48,963 nt of DNA, from NCBI GenBank assembly GCA_016872715.1, contig VGZD01000013.1:1-48963 (forward strand), in the 5' to 3' direction. Position numbers and translations under genes: made by a program. How positions within the stretch are numbered: position 1 is the stretch's first letter; the number at the start of each line of letters is the position of its first letter. Shown here one piece after another: positions 9,431-18,517 of this stretch. The notes under the pieces are model-generated. The model made no database searches. It was not told the origin of the DNA and worked only from the letters and a program-made list of their open reading frames with translations. The DNA comes from Planctomycetota bacterium (lineage in GTDB: Bacteria; Planctomycetota; UBA1135; GCA-002686595).

Positions 9431-9445
9431 AGAGAAGCCGACCCC

Positions 9446-10855
9446 ATGCTCGACGCGCTTCCCCCGTGGCTCCAGAAGTTCCTGCCGATCCTGTTCCTGC
9501 TCGCGGCGATCGGCGTCGTCGTGCGCCGACTGCCGAAGGTCGACCTCGGGCACTCCGAGGGCTTCCGCAAGCGCCGCACGCTGAACTGGATCCCGCTCGG
9601 CCTCGCCTACGCATTCCTCTACTTCGGCCGCTACAACCTCTCCGCGATCGCGAGCGAGCTCGACAAGGCCGGCCTCCTCGCCAAGGACGTCTTCAACGAA
9701 ATCGACGGCGCGGGCCAGTGGGTCTACGGCATCGCGTTCCTGATCAACGGCCCGCTGACCGATCGCTTCGGCGGACGCGTGACGATGCTCGCGGCCACCG
9801 CGGGCTCGGCGGTGATGAACCTGCTGATGGCGCTCGCCTTCTCCGACGCGAGCTCGGGCGAGCTCGCCGGGGCGGAGCTGAGGCAGCGACTGCTCGTGCT
9901 GAACGCGATCAACATGTACTTCCAGAGCTTCGGCGCGGTCTCGATCGTCAAGGTCAACGCGGCGTGGTTCCATGTGCGCGAACGCGGCGTGCTCGGCGGC
10001 CTGTTCGGCATCCTCATCTCGCTCGGCCTGTATTTCTCCTACGACTGGAGCCTCCAAATCGCGAAGTCCTTCGACTACGCGATGGCGTTCTGGGTCCCCG
10101 CCGGAGTGCTCACCGCCTGCTTGCTGGCGACCTTCGCGTTCGTGCGCGACACGCCGAGCACGGCGGGCCTCGCGGACTTCAACACCGGCGACGCGACCAG
10201 CGGCGACTCACAGGTGCGGCTCACTCCGCTGCAAGTCGTCGCGCGCATGTTCTCGCAGCGCGTGATCTGGGTCATCGTCGGCATCGAGTTCTGTTCGGGA
10301 TTCCTGCGCCAAGCCGTGATGAAGCAGGGCCGCCTGTACTTGATCGCGATCGAGGGGCGCGAGTCGTTCTTCTACAAGAACTGGGGCATGCTGATGTGCG
10401 TCGCCGGCATCCTCGGCGGCGTTTTCGCGGGCTTCATCTCCGACCACGTCTTCCACAGCCGCCGCGGGCCAGTCTCGAGCGTGCTCTACGCCGGCATGCT
10501 GCTCGGCGCGGTCGCCGCCTTCGCGTTCCTCGGCCACCCCGCGCTCGGCTGGGCGGTGGTGTTCATGTCGCTGTGCGTGATCGGCGTGCACGGCATGCTG
10601 AGCGGCACCGCGTCCGCGGACTTCGGCGGCTCGAGATACGCCGGCCTCGTCACGGGCGTGATCGACGGCTTCGTGTACCTAGGCGGCGGCGCGCAGGCCT
10701 TCTACTACGCGATGTCGCTCCCCGCGGGCGAAGCGGCGAAGGACGCGGCGAACTGGAGCAAGTGGCCCGGAGCGATGCTGCCCGTCGTCGCGCTCGGTCT
10801 CGTCCTGTGCGCGACGATCTGGAACGCGCGCCCGAAGTCGGGCGGAGCTCACTGA
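9446..10855 (+). CDS. MFS transporter, organophosphate antiporter (OPA)-like
   Basis: Inner-membrane major facilitator with about 12 predicted helices in 469 residues. The first helix precedes a charged stretch and then NWIPLGLAYAFLYFGRYNL, which resembles the entry helix of the GlpT/UhpT organophosphate:phosphate antiporters; GPLTDRFGGR is the cytoplasmic loop 2-3 motif of the superfamily. The substrate is not determined. It begins 15 bases after a HAD phosphatase gene, suggesting a small operon for phosphorylated sugar or glycerol-phosphate uptake and processing. The stop codon directly abuts that of the convergent HIT gene, leaving no room for a separate terminator. Confidence 0.82.
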   Translation: MLDALPPWLQKFLPILFLLAAIGVVVRRLPKVDLGHSEGFRKRRTLNWIPLGLAYAFLYFGRYNLSAIASELDKAGLLAKDVFNEIDGAGQWVYGIAFLINGPLTDRFGGRVTMLAATAGSAVMNLLMALAFSDASSGELAGAELRQRLLVLNAINMYFQSFGAVSIVKVNAAWFHVRERGVLGGLFGILISLGLYFSYDWSLQIAKSFDYAMAFWVPAGVLTACLLATFAFVRDTPSTAGLADFNTGDATSGDSQVRLTPLQVVARMFSQRVIWVIVGIEFCSGFLRQAVMKQGRLYLIAIEGRESFFYKNWGMLMCVAGILGGVFAGFISDHVFHSRRGPVSSVLYAGMLLGAVAAFAFLGHPALGWAVVFMSLCVIGVHGMLSGTASADFGGSRYAGLVTGVIDGFVYLGGGAQAFYYAMSLPAGEAAKDAANWSKWPGAMLPVVALGLVLCATIWNARPKSGGAH

Positions 10856-11260
10856 TCACGCGAGCGAACGCAGCGCCTCGCGCAGGATCTCCGCGTGCGC
10901 GTCGAGCGCCTCCGCCGCGAGGCCCTGCTGCTGGCGCTTGAAGTCCATGTCGTCGGCGTGATCGAGCGGCAACAGGTGCAGGTGGCAGTGCGGCACCTCG
11001 AGGCCGATGATCGAGAGTCCGACCTTGCGGCAGCCGAAACCCTGCTGGATGCCGCGCGAGATGCGCTGTGCGACCGTGAAGAGGTGGGCGGTGAGCTCGG
11101 GACCGAGGTCGATCCAGTGATCGACCTCGCGGATCGGCACGACGAGCGTGTGGCCGGGCCGGATCGGCGCGACGGTCAGGAATGCGACACAGTGCTCGTC
11201 GCGATGCACGAAACGGCCGGGGATTTCGCCGCGGATGATCTTGGTGAAGAGCGTCGTCAT
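10856..11260 (-). CDS. HIT-family nucleotide hydrolase/transferase
   Basis: Small cytoplasmic histidine-triad protein (134 aa) acting on nucleoside phosphoramidates or dinucleotides. The N-terminus TLFTKIIRGEIPG and the region FLTVAPIRPGHTLVVP are characteristic. The catalytic triad appears as VPHCHLHLLPL near residues 90-100. GAGGA lies about 8 bases before the ATG at 11260, supporting the start. The tail DDMDFKRQQQGL differs from the short HinT class and is closer to other bacterial HIT proteins. Convergent and directly abutting with the transporter gene; divergent from the ABC-F gene with about 70 bases between. Confidence 0.93.
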   Translation of the reverse strand: MTTLFTKIIRGEIPGRFVHRDEHCVAFLTVAPIRPGHTLVVPIREVDHWIDLGPELTAHLFTVAQRISRGIQQGFGCRKVGLSIIGLEVPHCHLHLLPLDHADDMDFKRQQQGLAAEALDAHAEILREALRSLA

Positions 11261-11292
11261 CGGGTTTCCTCGCGCGGGATGGTAGCGCTCGC

Positions 11293-11320
11293 TTGTGGAG
11301 GGGCAACGCGCCGATAAAGT
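11293..11320 (+). promoter_or_regulatory. candidate sigma-70-type promoter of ABC-F gene
   Basis: TTGTGG at 11293-11298 and TAAAGT at 11315-11320 are separated by 16 bases. The GTG at 11331 starts 10 bases after the -10, so the transcript would begin at or within a few bases of the start codon, a leaderless arrangement. Confidence 0.4.
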
Positions 11321-11330
11321 CTTGCGCCTC

Positions 11331-13235
11331 GTGAGCCTGCTGATCGTCGAGGACCTTCGGAAGCACTACGGCGCGCAGGACGTCCTGCGCGGCGTGACCT
11401 TCCAGATCGATCCCGGCGAGAAGGTCGGCCTCGTCGGCCGCAACGGCGGCGGCAAGAGCACGCTGCTGCGCATCATCGAAGGGCTCGAACAGCCCGACGG
11501 CGGCTCGGTGACGATCGCCAAGGGCGCGCGCCTCGGGCACGTGCCGCAGATACCGCGCTTCGTCGCGGGCCAGACGGTGCTGGACTACGTCGAGAGCGGC
11601 CTCGTGGAAGCGCGCGCGATCGAGCGCGAGCTCGGCCTGATCACCGAACGCATGGGCGCGACCGAGGGCGTCGAGCTCGACCGGCTCGTGCGCCGCCACG
11701 ACGAGCTCCAGCACCGGCTCGAGCAGATCGGAGGCTGGGACCTCTCCCACGTGATCGGCGCGGTGCTCGGCGGCATCGGCTTGTCCGAGACGTTCTGGGA
11801 ACGCGAGGCCTCGTCGCTGTCGGGCGGCGAGAAGAGCCGCACGGCGCTCGCGCGCGAGCTCGTCGCCGGACACGACGTGCTGCTGCTCGACGAACCCACC
11901 AACCACCTCGACCTGCGCGGCATCGAGTGGATCGAGGCGTGGCTGCGCGAGCTCAAGAGCGCGGTCCTGATCGTCAGCCACGACCGCCGCCTGCTCACCA
12001 ACTCCGTCGACCGCATCCTCGACCTCGAACGCGGCACGCTGCGCAGCTTTCCCGGCAACTATCCCAAGTACCTGCAGGTCAAGGCCGAGCGCTTCGAATC
12101 CGAGCGGCGCGCCTTCGAAGTGCAGCAGGACTTCGTTCGCAAGGAAGAGGAGTTCATCAAGCGCCACATGGGCTCTCAGCGCACCGCGGAAGCCAAGGGG
12201 CGGCAGAAGAAGCTCGAGAACCTCGCGCGCCTGCACGAGCCCTACGACGACGTCCGCAAGCCGGCGATCCCGCCGCCGAAGGTGGAGCGCGGCGGCGAGC
12301 TCGTGCTCGAGACGCGCGCGCTCTGTGGCGGCTACGGCGAGCGCGTGCTGTTCGAGGATCTCGACTTGCGCATCGGTCGCGGCCAGCGTCTGGGCATCGT
12401 CGGCAAGAACGGCGCGGGCAAGACCACGCTGCTCAAGCTGCTCGCCGGTCGCACGCGTCCGCTCGCGGGTTCGATCGACTTCGGCCACAAGGCGCTGTGC
12501 GGCTACTACGATCAAGACACGAGCGAGCTGCGCGAGGACAACGACTCGATGACCGAGATGCGGCGCGTCAAGCCCGACTGGACCGACCTCGAGTGTCGCT
12601 CGCACCTCGCGCGCTTCCTGTTCCGCGGCCTCGAAGTCGAGAAGCAGGTCAAGAACCTCTCGGGCGGCGAGCGCGCGCGCCTGTGTCTCGCCAAGTTGCT
12701 CGCCACGCCGATCACGTGGCTCGCCATGGACGAACCCACCAACCACCTCGACCTCGCCGCGCGCACGTCGCTGGAGGAAATGCTCGGCGGATTCGACGGC
12801 GCGCTCGTGTGCATCAGCCACGACCGCGAGTTCCTCGACGGCCTGTGCACCCACATCCTCGAAGTCGAGGACGGCGCCGCGCGCCTCTACACCGGCAACT
12901 ACAGCGCCTACCGCGCCCGCAAGCTCGAGGCCGACGCCGAGCTCGCCGCCGAGCGCGACAACGCCCGCAAGTCCGCCCCCAAGCCCGCGCCGAAACCCGC
13001 CGACCCACCGCCCCAAAAGCCCGCCCCGTCCGGCAAGGTCCGCAACCCCTGGGCGTTCGAGAAGCTCGAGCAGAGGATCATGGCCCTCGAAGCCGAGCTC
13101 GAGACCCTCAACGACTCCCTGCTCACCGAGGACGTCTACAAGAGCGCCCCCAAGTCCCGCGAAGTCCAGACCCGCATCGCCGAGATCCAGCGCGATCTCG
13201 ACGAGGCCAACGAGCAGTGGATGAACTGGCAGTAG
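11331..13235 (+). CDS. ABC-F family ATPase (Uup/YdiF-like)
   Basis: Soluble protein (634 aa) with two ABC ATPase domains and no membrane part, the ABC-F architecture. These proteins act on the ribosome as translation factors or, in some groups, in antibiotic protection. Walker A motifs: GRNGGGKST (36-44) and GKNGAGKTT (358-366). Signatures: LSGGEKSR and LSGGERAR. Both Walker B regions read DEPTNHLDL. The linker between domains is long and charged (about 240-290). A C-terminal Lys/Pro-rich segment followed by a coiled coil (from about residue 565) resembles the DNA- or RNA-binding tail of Uup. The GTG at 11331 gives MSLLIVEDL, the normal ABC beginning; an upstream GTG at 11295 adds atypical residues. 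Confidence 0.92.
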   Translation: MSLLIVEDLRKHYGAQDVLRGVTFQIDPGEKVGLVGRNGGGKSTLLRIIEGLEQPDGGSVTIAKGARLGHVPQIPRFVAGQTVLDYVESGLVEARAIERELGLITERMGATEGVELDRLVRRHDELQHRLEQIGGWDLSHVIGAVLGGIGLSETFWEREASSLSGGEKSRTALARELVAGHDVLLLDEPTNHLDLRGIEWIEAWLRELKSAVLIVSHDRRLLTNSVDRILDLERGTLRSFPGNYPKYLQVKAERFESERRAFEVQQDFVRKEEEFIKRHMGSQRTAEAKGRQKKLENLARLHEPYDDVRKPAIPPPKVERGGELVLETRALCGGYGERVLFEDLDLRIGRGQRLGIVGKNGAGKTTLLKLLAGRTRPLAGSIDFGHKALCGYYDQDTSELREDNDSMTEMRRVKPDWTDLECRSHLARFLFRGLEVEKQVKNLSGGERARLCLAKLLATPITWLAMDEPTNHLDLAARTSLEEMLGGFDGALVCISHDREFLDGLCTHILEVEDGAARLYTGNYSAYRARKLEADAELAAERDNARKSAPKPAPKPADPPPQKPAPSGKVRNPWAFEKLEQRIMALEAELETLNDSLLTEDVYKSAPKSREVQTRIAEIQRDLDEANEQWMNWQ

Positions 13236-13298
13236 CCCGCGCCGCCCCCCGCCGAGGGCGACGGGAAGCGCTTCGGCGCGCGCCGACGCTCGAGCGCC

Positions 13299-15494
13299 CT
13301 AGGGGCAGGTGGTGAACTGCAGGCCGTTGGAGAGGTTGGTCGTGCCGGGAGCCGAGGGGTCGCGGAACCACGCTTGCGCATTCACGACCACCCCGGCCTG
13401 GAACGGCTGGCCGAGGGCGCCGGGGCGCGCGGCCAGATAGGCCTGGAAGTCGAGCGAGATCGAGCCGTTGCAGGCGCCCGCGATGCCGAGCGTGCTCGTG
13501 CCCGGCCCGCGCTGGACCGGCGACTTCACGCACAGGTAGCTCGAGCTGCCGGGGAACCAGATCGAGGCCTTGGGGCCGGTGATGCCGTAGAAGAGCAGGC
13601 CGGTCTTCTGACCTTCGACGTTGCCCGCGGTGAGAACGAAGCCCGAGGCCGCCGCCACGCTCGGGCTGCCCACGGCCGACATGCTGGCGTTGCAGCCGCT
13701 GCTGGTCGTGCCGCTCGTGCAGTAGCTCACGATCGAGCCGCAGGGCTCGCACTGATCGGGAGTGCCGTTGCCGTTGGTGTCCCACTGCGTACCGGCCGCG
13801 AGCTCGCAAACGTTGCCCACGCCATCGGAGTCGCAGTCCTGCTGACCCGCGTTGGCGATCGCGACACAGTTGTCGCACTCGTCACCGACGCCGTCGGCGT
13901 CGGCGTCCGGCTGCTGCGAGTTGAAGATCAACGGGCAGTTGTCGCACGCGTCGCCGAGCGAATCGCCGTCGGTGTCGGCTTGGGTCGAGTTCGCGAACTG
14001 CGGGCAGTTGTCACACACGTTGCCAATGCCGTCGCTGTCGGCGTCGGCCTGCGCCGGGTTGTAGGTGGACGGGCAGTTGTCGACGCAGTCGAGGTCGCCG
14101 TCGCCATCCGAGTCGATCTCCGCCACGCCACAGCCGCACACTCCCGGAGCCGTCTTCAGCGGATCCTGCGGGCAGCCGTCCGTGCAGTCATCGACGCCAT
14201 CGCCGTCCGAATCCGGGCACACGTTGGCGGGGTCGATGCGCAGCGTGAGCTTGTAGAGCTGCGTCTCGGTGGGCGAGTCGGTCTCGTAGGCGCGCACGTA
14301 GAACGTACCGGCGCCGTTGAGGATCACGTCGACGAGCGTCTCCGCCACGCCGGCTGCCGCCCCCGAAGCCGTCGCGAGCACGGTCGTGCCGTTGGTGCCG
14401 ATCACCTGCACCGCCAGATTCGCCTGCGCCAGCGCGTTGGTCGTCGTGCCGGACGCGCAGGAGCCGTTGGCGTTCTGCACGCTGTCGTCGTAGCTGTTTC
14501 CGATCGGAGTCAGCGTCACGTCGAGCTTGGAACCCGTGTTGGCCGTCGTGAACTTGAAGTAGTCCGCCTCGCCGTTCGCGTCGATCGAGAGCGTGCTCGA
14601 GAACGCGTCGTTGGTGCCGGCCAACGGGTTCGGCGGCGTGCCGAACGTGCTGCTCACGGCATTGACGAGCGTCACGCTCACGGCGGTCGCGGATGTGTTG
14701 TCCGACTCGTTGTTGTCGCCGTACAGCCGATGGACCGCGCGGATGTCGTCCTGACGCGGGCCGTCGAAGGCGCCCGAGTAGAAGGGCTCCATCAGCTGGC
14801 TCGAGTTGTTGCTGCACACGTGATCGAAGCCGATCGCGTGGCCCATCTCGTGCATCACGACGTTGCGCAAGAAGATGTGCGAGCTCGTGGACGAGCCCCA
14901 GCTCTCGGAGCGGTCGATCACCATGTCGCCGCTCGTCGGGAAGAAGGCGTAGGCGAGGATGCCGCTGGAACCGTCGATGTTGCGCATCGAGAGGCGGATG
15001 TCGCCGCGGGTCGTGTCGTTGCCCGCGGTGCCCCAAGAGGAACCGTCGTCCCAGTCGACGCCCGCCGCCGTGACGCGCGTGAAGTCGAGGCCGGAGAGCG
15101 CTTCCCAGCGGTCGAAGCACGACTGAAGTCGAGCGACCCACGTCGCGCGACCACCCTGACCCGAGAACTGAGAATCGAGGCGCGAGAAGAGCTCGCTCGC
15201 GGCGCTCGGATCACCAGAGAACGAAGACGGAATGTTGAGGCCGTCGGGAACCATGCTCCAGCTGACCTGCACCGGCGCGCCGACCGAACCGCTCCACGAA
15301 CCGCCCGTGTAATACTCGGGCGTGAGCGGCTGCACTTCGAGCACGTTGGACATGTAGACGGGGTCCGTACCCTCGTCGAAGCAGATGACGCGCGGCGCCG
15401 TCGCCGGATCGATCCACGGGTCGTTGGTCTGCGCGGCGGTGGCCGGCGCGAGGAGGCCCGAAAGTGCGAGGAGGAGCAGAGGTCGCTGGGTCAT
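13299..15494 (-). CDS. secreted metzincin-like protease with TSP3 repeats
   Basis: Exported multidomain protein (731 aa). A signal peptide ends near TAAQT. Residues about 40-255 form a zinc metalloprotease domain with [11 protein letters not shown] near residue 212 (HExxHxxGxxH), and LMEPFYSG downstream could supply the Met-turn. A beta-rich region near 265-420 resembles bacterial pre-peptidase C-terminal domains. Residues about 424-565 are calcium-binding thrombospondin type-3 repeats ([14 protein letters not shown] repeated). The last ~145 residues (from YCTSG) are a Cys-containing domain shared with the protein at 28999. The start ATG at 15494 fits the signal peptide. It probably acts outside the cytoplasm on proteins; the substrate is unknown. 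Confidence 0.88.
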   Translation of the reverse strand: MTQRPLLLLALSGLLAPATAAQTNDPWIDPATAPRVICFDEGTDPVYMSNVLEVQPLTPEYYTGGSWSGSVGAPVQVSWSMVPDGLNIPSSFSGDPSAASELFSRLDSQFSGQGGRATWVARLQSCFDRWEALSGLDFTRVTAAGVDWDDGSSWGTAGNDTTRGDIRLSMRNIDGSSGILAYAFFPTSGDMVIDRSESWGSSTSSHIFLRNVVMHEMGHAIGFDHVCSNNSSQLMEPFYSGAFDGPRQDDIRAVHRLYGDNNESDNTSATAVSVTLVNAVSSTFGTPPNPLAGTNDAFSSTLSIDANGEADYFKFTTANTGSKLDVTLTPIGNSYDDSVQNANGSCASGTTTNALAQANLAVQVIGTNGTTVLATASGAAAGVAETLVDVILNGAGTFYVRAYETDSPTETQLYKLTLRIDPANVCPDSDGDGVDDCTDGCPQDPLKTAPGVCGCGVAEIDSDGDGDLDCVDNCPSTYNPAQADADSDGIGNVCDNCPQFANSTQADTDGDSLGDACDNCPLIFNSQQPDADADGVGDECDNCVAIANAGQQDCDSDGVGNVCELAAGTQWDTNGNGTPDQCEPCGSIVSYCTSGTTSSGCNASMSAVGSPSVAAASGFVLTAGNVEGQKTGLLFYGITGPKASIWFPGSSSYLCVKSPVQRGPGTSTLGIAGACNGSISLDFQAYLAARPGALGQPFQAGVVVNAQAWFRDPSAPGTTNLSNGLQFTTCP

Positions 15495-15571
15495 GTCGAG
15501 GAGCCGATCGGGGACGGAGGGGGTTGGCCGGTCACGAAGGCCGGAGAACCGCCCATCAAGACTACCGGCAA

Positions 15572-15610
15572 CCCCGAATCCCGGCGCGGGAGCCGGGGTG
15601 ATTTTCGGGG
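15572..15610. repeat. strong hairpin in divergent intergenic region
   Basis: CCCGGC and GCCGGG (6 bp, 6-base loop) are nested inside CCCCGAA and TTCGGGG (7 bp). The structure lies between the divergent protease gene (start 15494) and the secreted protein gene (start 15739). It could be a 5' untranslated structure or a regulator site; function unknown. Confidence 0.4.
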
Positions 15611-15738
15611 CGACCGCGCTGCCACGGCTGGGCGACGGCTAGGACGGGCTGTCCCGCAGTGCTGTTCCGTTGGAAACTTCTGCCGACGGGGCGGCGCCAG
15701 CCCACCCGCGCACGCGCTCGGCCTATGCTGCCCCCGCC

Positions 15739-16785
15739 ATGCTGCTCGGCGCGCTCCTCGCCTGCTTGCCCACGGCTACGCCCACCCGCGCGCAGCAGCC
15801 GCCCACCTGCGTCGAGATCCGGCTTGCGGAATCGACCCTCTGGGCCTCGTTCGAGGTGCCCGAGTGGACGCACGATGCGCAGCTCGAGACGCGCCTGTGC
15901 GAACAGTACGGCCACGGCGCGCTCACCGCCGGCCGCTTCGGCCGCGCGACGGCGACCCTGCGACACCTGCCGGCGAGCGACGGACGCGACAGTCGCGCGT
16001 GGCGGGAAGAGCTGGGGAACGGCGAGCGTTTCGAAGTCGGCGTGGTCGCCTGCCTGCGGACCGAGCAACGACTGCCGGGCGAAGGCCGCACCATGGCGCG
16101 CTTCACCGCGCTGCCGGTCGTCGGCGGCCACGTCTTCCAGCTCCACGTCAACTCGCTGCGCATCGGAACGCAGGACTCGTGTCCGCGCGATCGGTTCGAG
16201 GACATCGTGCGCAGTTGGCGGCTGCAGAGCGTCCGTCGCGGGCGGCCGAGCGACCTGCCGCGGGCTGCGCGCGACGAGCTGCACCTTGGCTTGCAGGCTT
16301 GGCCGAGCTGGGACACGGTCGTGTTGGAGGGTGAAGCTCCGACACCGACGCGGCTGTTCGCGCGCGCGGAGCTCCTTTGGCTCGCGCGGAGCGACGCGAG
16401 CGCCATCGAGAGCGCTCACGAGCGCGCGCGCAGCGCCCTCTCCCGCCTCGAAACACCGACGCGCGACGAACGCGCCCTGCTGTGCGCGTGCGAGGACGCG
16501 CTCGGACGAGGCGCTCTGGAGCGCACAGACGCCGAGCGCGCCGCGGCGCACCTCGAACGAGCCGCGCGCCTCGCCAGCGACCTCTCGCACTCCGGTCGCG
16601 GCGCGATCGAGCTCGACTTCGCACGCGCGCTCGTGAGGCTCCAGCGCCACGAGGACGCTCTCGACGCCCTTGCCCGCGCCCTCGCCGCCGAGACGCGCCT
16701 GCTCTTGCGCGCGCGCGAGGAGCCAGACTTCGCTCCGCTGCGCGAGACGAAGCGCTTCCGCGAGCTCGTGCACCTCGCCGACTAG
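15739..16785 (+). CDS. exported hypothetical protein, helical repeats at C-terminus
   Basis: This 348-residue protein matches no family I recognise. A signal peptide (MLLGALLACLPTATPTRAQ) is followed by a beta-rich N-terminal part with three cysteines, then from about residue 190 helical segments rich in Ala, Arg and Glu that look TPR-like (RAELLWLA..., LERAARLA, ALDALARALA). The C-terminal FAPLRETKRFRELV resembles the ends of TPR-containing proteins of this group. The ATG at 15739 is chosen because the signal peptide begins there; a TATGCT -10-like hexamer at 15724-15729 would give a leaderless transcript. Likely periplasmic; role unknown. Confidence 0.7.
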   Translation: MLLGALLACLPTATPTRAQQPPTCVEIRLAESTLWASFEVPEWTHDAQLETRLCEQYGHGALTAGRFGRATATLRHLPASDGRDSRAWREELGNGERFEVGVVACLRTEQRLPGEGRTMARFTALPVVGGHVFQLHVNSLRIGTQDSCPRDRFEDIVRSWRLQSVRRGRPSDLPRAARDELHLGLQAWPSWDTVVLEGEAPTPTRLFARAELLWLARSDASAIESAHERARSALSRLETPTRDERALLCACEDALGRGALERTDAERAAAHLERAARLASDLSHSGRGAIELDFARALVRLQRHEDALDALARALAAETRLLLRAREEPDFAPLRETKRFRELVHLAD

Positions 16786-17008
16786 AACCGCCGATGTTGC
16801 GGGGGATTCACGGCGCACACGCTCGTCCATCCCGCTCGTGTTCGCGCAGCTCGCCGTCGATGAGCGCGCCCCATGTCGCGAGCAGCGTGCGACGCACGTC
16901 CTCGCGCGCGGCCTTGCTCGCTGCGATCGAGGAACCAGTGGCGATCGACGAACCGCCGGCGTCTCCTGCGCGCGGCACTTCGAGTACGATGCGCGACCTC
17001 CCCTCGCC
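16786..17008. other. gap between exported protein and DUF493 gene
   Basis: No convincing gene is seen. On the minus strand 16808-16978 could encode 56 residues (GTG start) with a plausible helical tail, but it has no ribosome-binding site and overlaps nothing that supports it. TACGAT at 16985-16990 could be a -10 for the DUF493 gene. Confidence 0.3.
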
Positions 17009-17275
17009 ATGGACAACTTCCTCGACGGGCGCAAGCCCGAGATTCGCTATCCCTGCGTCTGGACCTACCGCATCATCGGCTGGGACGAACCGCGGTTGCG
17101 GGCCGTGGTGGCCTCGGTCGTCGGAGACGGCGCGCATCGGCTGCTGCTCGCGCGCGAGAGCTCCACGGGCAAGTACCGCACGCTGCAACTCGAGCTCGAA
17201 GTGCGCGACGAGGCGCATCGCACGGCCGTCTTCACGCTCATCTCACAGCACCCCGACGTGCGCTTCGTGCTCTGA
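17009..17275 (+). CDS. DUF493 (YbeD-like) family protein
   Basis: Small cytoplasmic protein of 88 residues. The pattern begins near the N-terminus with KPEIRYPCVWTYRIIG, continues with a VVASVVGD segment and ends with VFTLISQHPDVRFVL, which fits the alpha/beta ACT-like DUF493 fold (YPxxWxYxVIG...). The biochemical role is unknown; a regulatory, ligand-binding function is suggested by the ACT-like fold in E. coli YbeD. The ATG at 17009 is preferred because the frame upstream of it is not protein-like. Its stop abuts the stop of the convergent transporter gene. Confidence 0.8.
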   Translation: MDNFLDGRKPEIRYPCVWTYRIIGWDEPRLRAVVASVVGDGAHRLLLARESSTGKYRTLQLELEVRDEAHRTAVFTLISQHPDVRFVL

Positions 17276-18502
17276 TCAGCGCGCGCGGGCCGCGTGGGCC
17301 ATGTGCGCCGCGCCCCACAGGTACGTCAGCGACACGACCGCGAGCGAGCTGCGCACCGCGAGCGCTCCCTGAGACGGTTCGAAGACGCCGTTGAGCACGC
17401 CGACGATCCACGGTCCCATCCCCAGTCCGATCAAGTTGATGCCGAACAGCAGCACGGCGGAGGCCAGCGCGCGCTGCTCGGGCCGTGCGCAGTCCTGTGC
17501 GTAGGTGAAGACGGGTCCGAGGTACATCGCTCCCAAGATCGCCGCCGGCGCGTAGCACAAAAGCGCCACGTCCGGATCGGACGCGAACAGGAAGAGGTAC
17601 AGAAACGGCGTGGCCGCGAGCGTGGCCCACGAGGCCGTCGCGACGCGACGGCGTGCGTCGCCGCCGCCGAGACGATCCGCGAGCCAGCCGCCGCCGAACG
17701 TGCCGAGCGCGCCGCCGAGGCCGACCACGGGGCCGAGCCAGCGTCCGCTCGTCTCCGAGTCCATGCCGTGCACGCGCGAGAGAAACGTCGGCACCCACGT
17801 GAGCAGCGCGTAGCCCGCGATCGACTTGATGCCGGCTCCGAGCGCGAGATGTCGAAACGATGGCGTGGCGAGCAGGCTCGCGATGTTCGCCGAACGCGGC
17901 GCGGGTTGCTCATCGCCTCGCTCGCGCGCGGGCTCGCGCAGGGCGAGGAAGCCGACGAGCGCGAGCAGTGCTCCCACCGCTCCGAACGACAGGAACGTGA
18001 GCTTCCAGCCGTGCTCCTTGCACATCCAGCCGCCGACCTCGTACGCGAGCAGCGTTCCGAGGTAGATGCCGGTCGAGTAGATCGCGATGGCGCTCGCGCG
18101 CCGCGAGGGAGGAAAGAGATCCGAGAGCAGCGAGTGCGCGCAGGGCGAGCAGGCCGCCTCGCCGACGCCGACGCCGATGCGAGCGAGCGCGAGGTGCGCG
18201 AACGAGCGTGCGAGCGCGGAGAGCGACGTGAACGCGCTCCATGCGGCGAGCGACAGCGAGAGCAGCCGCCAGCGATGCCAGCGATCCGCCAGACGCGCGA
18301 GCGGAATCCCCGCGAACGTGTAGAAGATCGCGAAGGCCGTGCCCGTGAGCAGGCCCATCTCGGCATCGCTCGCCCCGATGTCGCGCTGGACGTCCTCGAG
18401 CGCGATCGAGAGCAACTGGCGGTCGGCGAAGTTGAACGCGTAAATCGCCGTGAGCAGAGCCAGCGCCCACGGCGCCCCGTTGCGTGTCGTGCGCGCTTCC
18501 AT
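17276..18502 (-). CDS. MFS transporter, Spinster-like
   Basis: Inner-membrane transporter of 408 residues with about 12 helices. The beginning, LALLTAIYAFNFADRQLLSIALEDV (split here as AIYAFNFADRQLL then SIALEDV), matches the Spinster-like group, as do GLLTGTAFAIFYTFAGIPLA and the loop LADRWHR. The conserved ARIGVGVGEAACSP segment of helix 4 is present. The substrate is unknown; bacterial members are often annotated with lipids or aromatic compounds. It follows an enoyl-CoA hydratase gene after 15 bases on the same strand, so the pair may handle a carboxylic acid that is imported and then degraded as its CoA ester (inference). Confidence 0.85.
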   Translation of the reverse strand: MEARTTRNGAPWALALLTAIYAFNFADRQLLSIALEDVQRDIGASDAEMGLLTGTAFAIFYTFAGIPLARLADRWHRWRLLSLSLAAWSAFTSLSALARSFAHLALARIGVGVGEAACSPCAHSLLSDLFPPSRRASAIAIYSTGIYLGTLLAYEVGGWMCKEHGWKLTFLSFGAVGALLALVGFLALREPARERGDEQPAPRSANIASLLATPSFRHLALGAGIKSIAGYALLTWVPTFLSRVHGMDSETSGRWLGPVVGLGGALGTFGGGWLADRLGGGDARRRVATASWATLAATPFLYLFLFASDPDVALLCYAPAAILGAMYLGPVFTYAQDCARPEQRALASAVLLFGINLIGLGMGPWIVGVLNGVFEPSQGALAVRSSLAVVSLTYLWGAAHMAHAARAR

Positions 18503-18517
18503 CGCGGCCGCGCAGCG

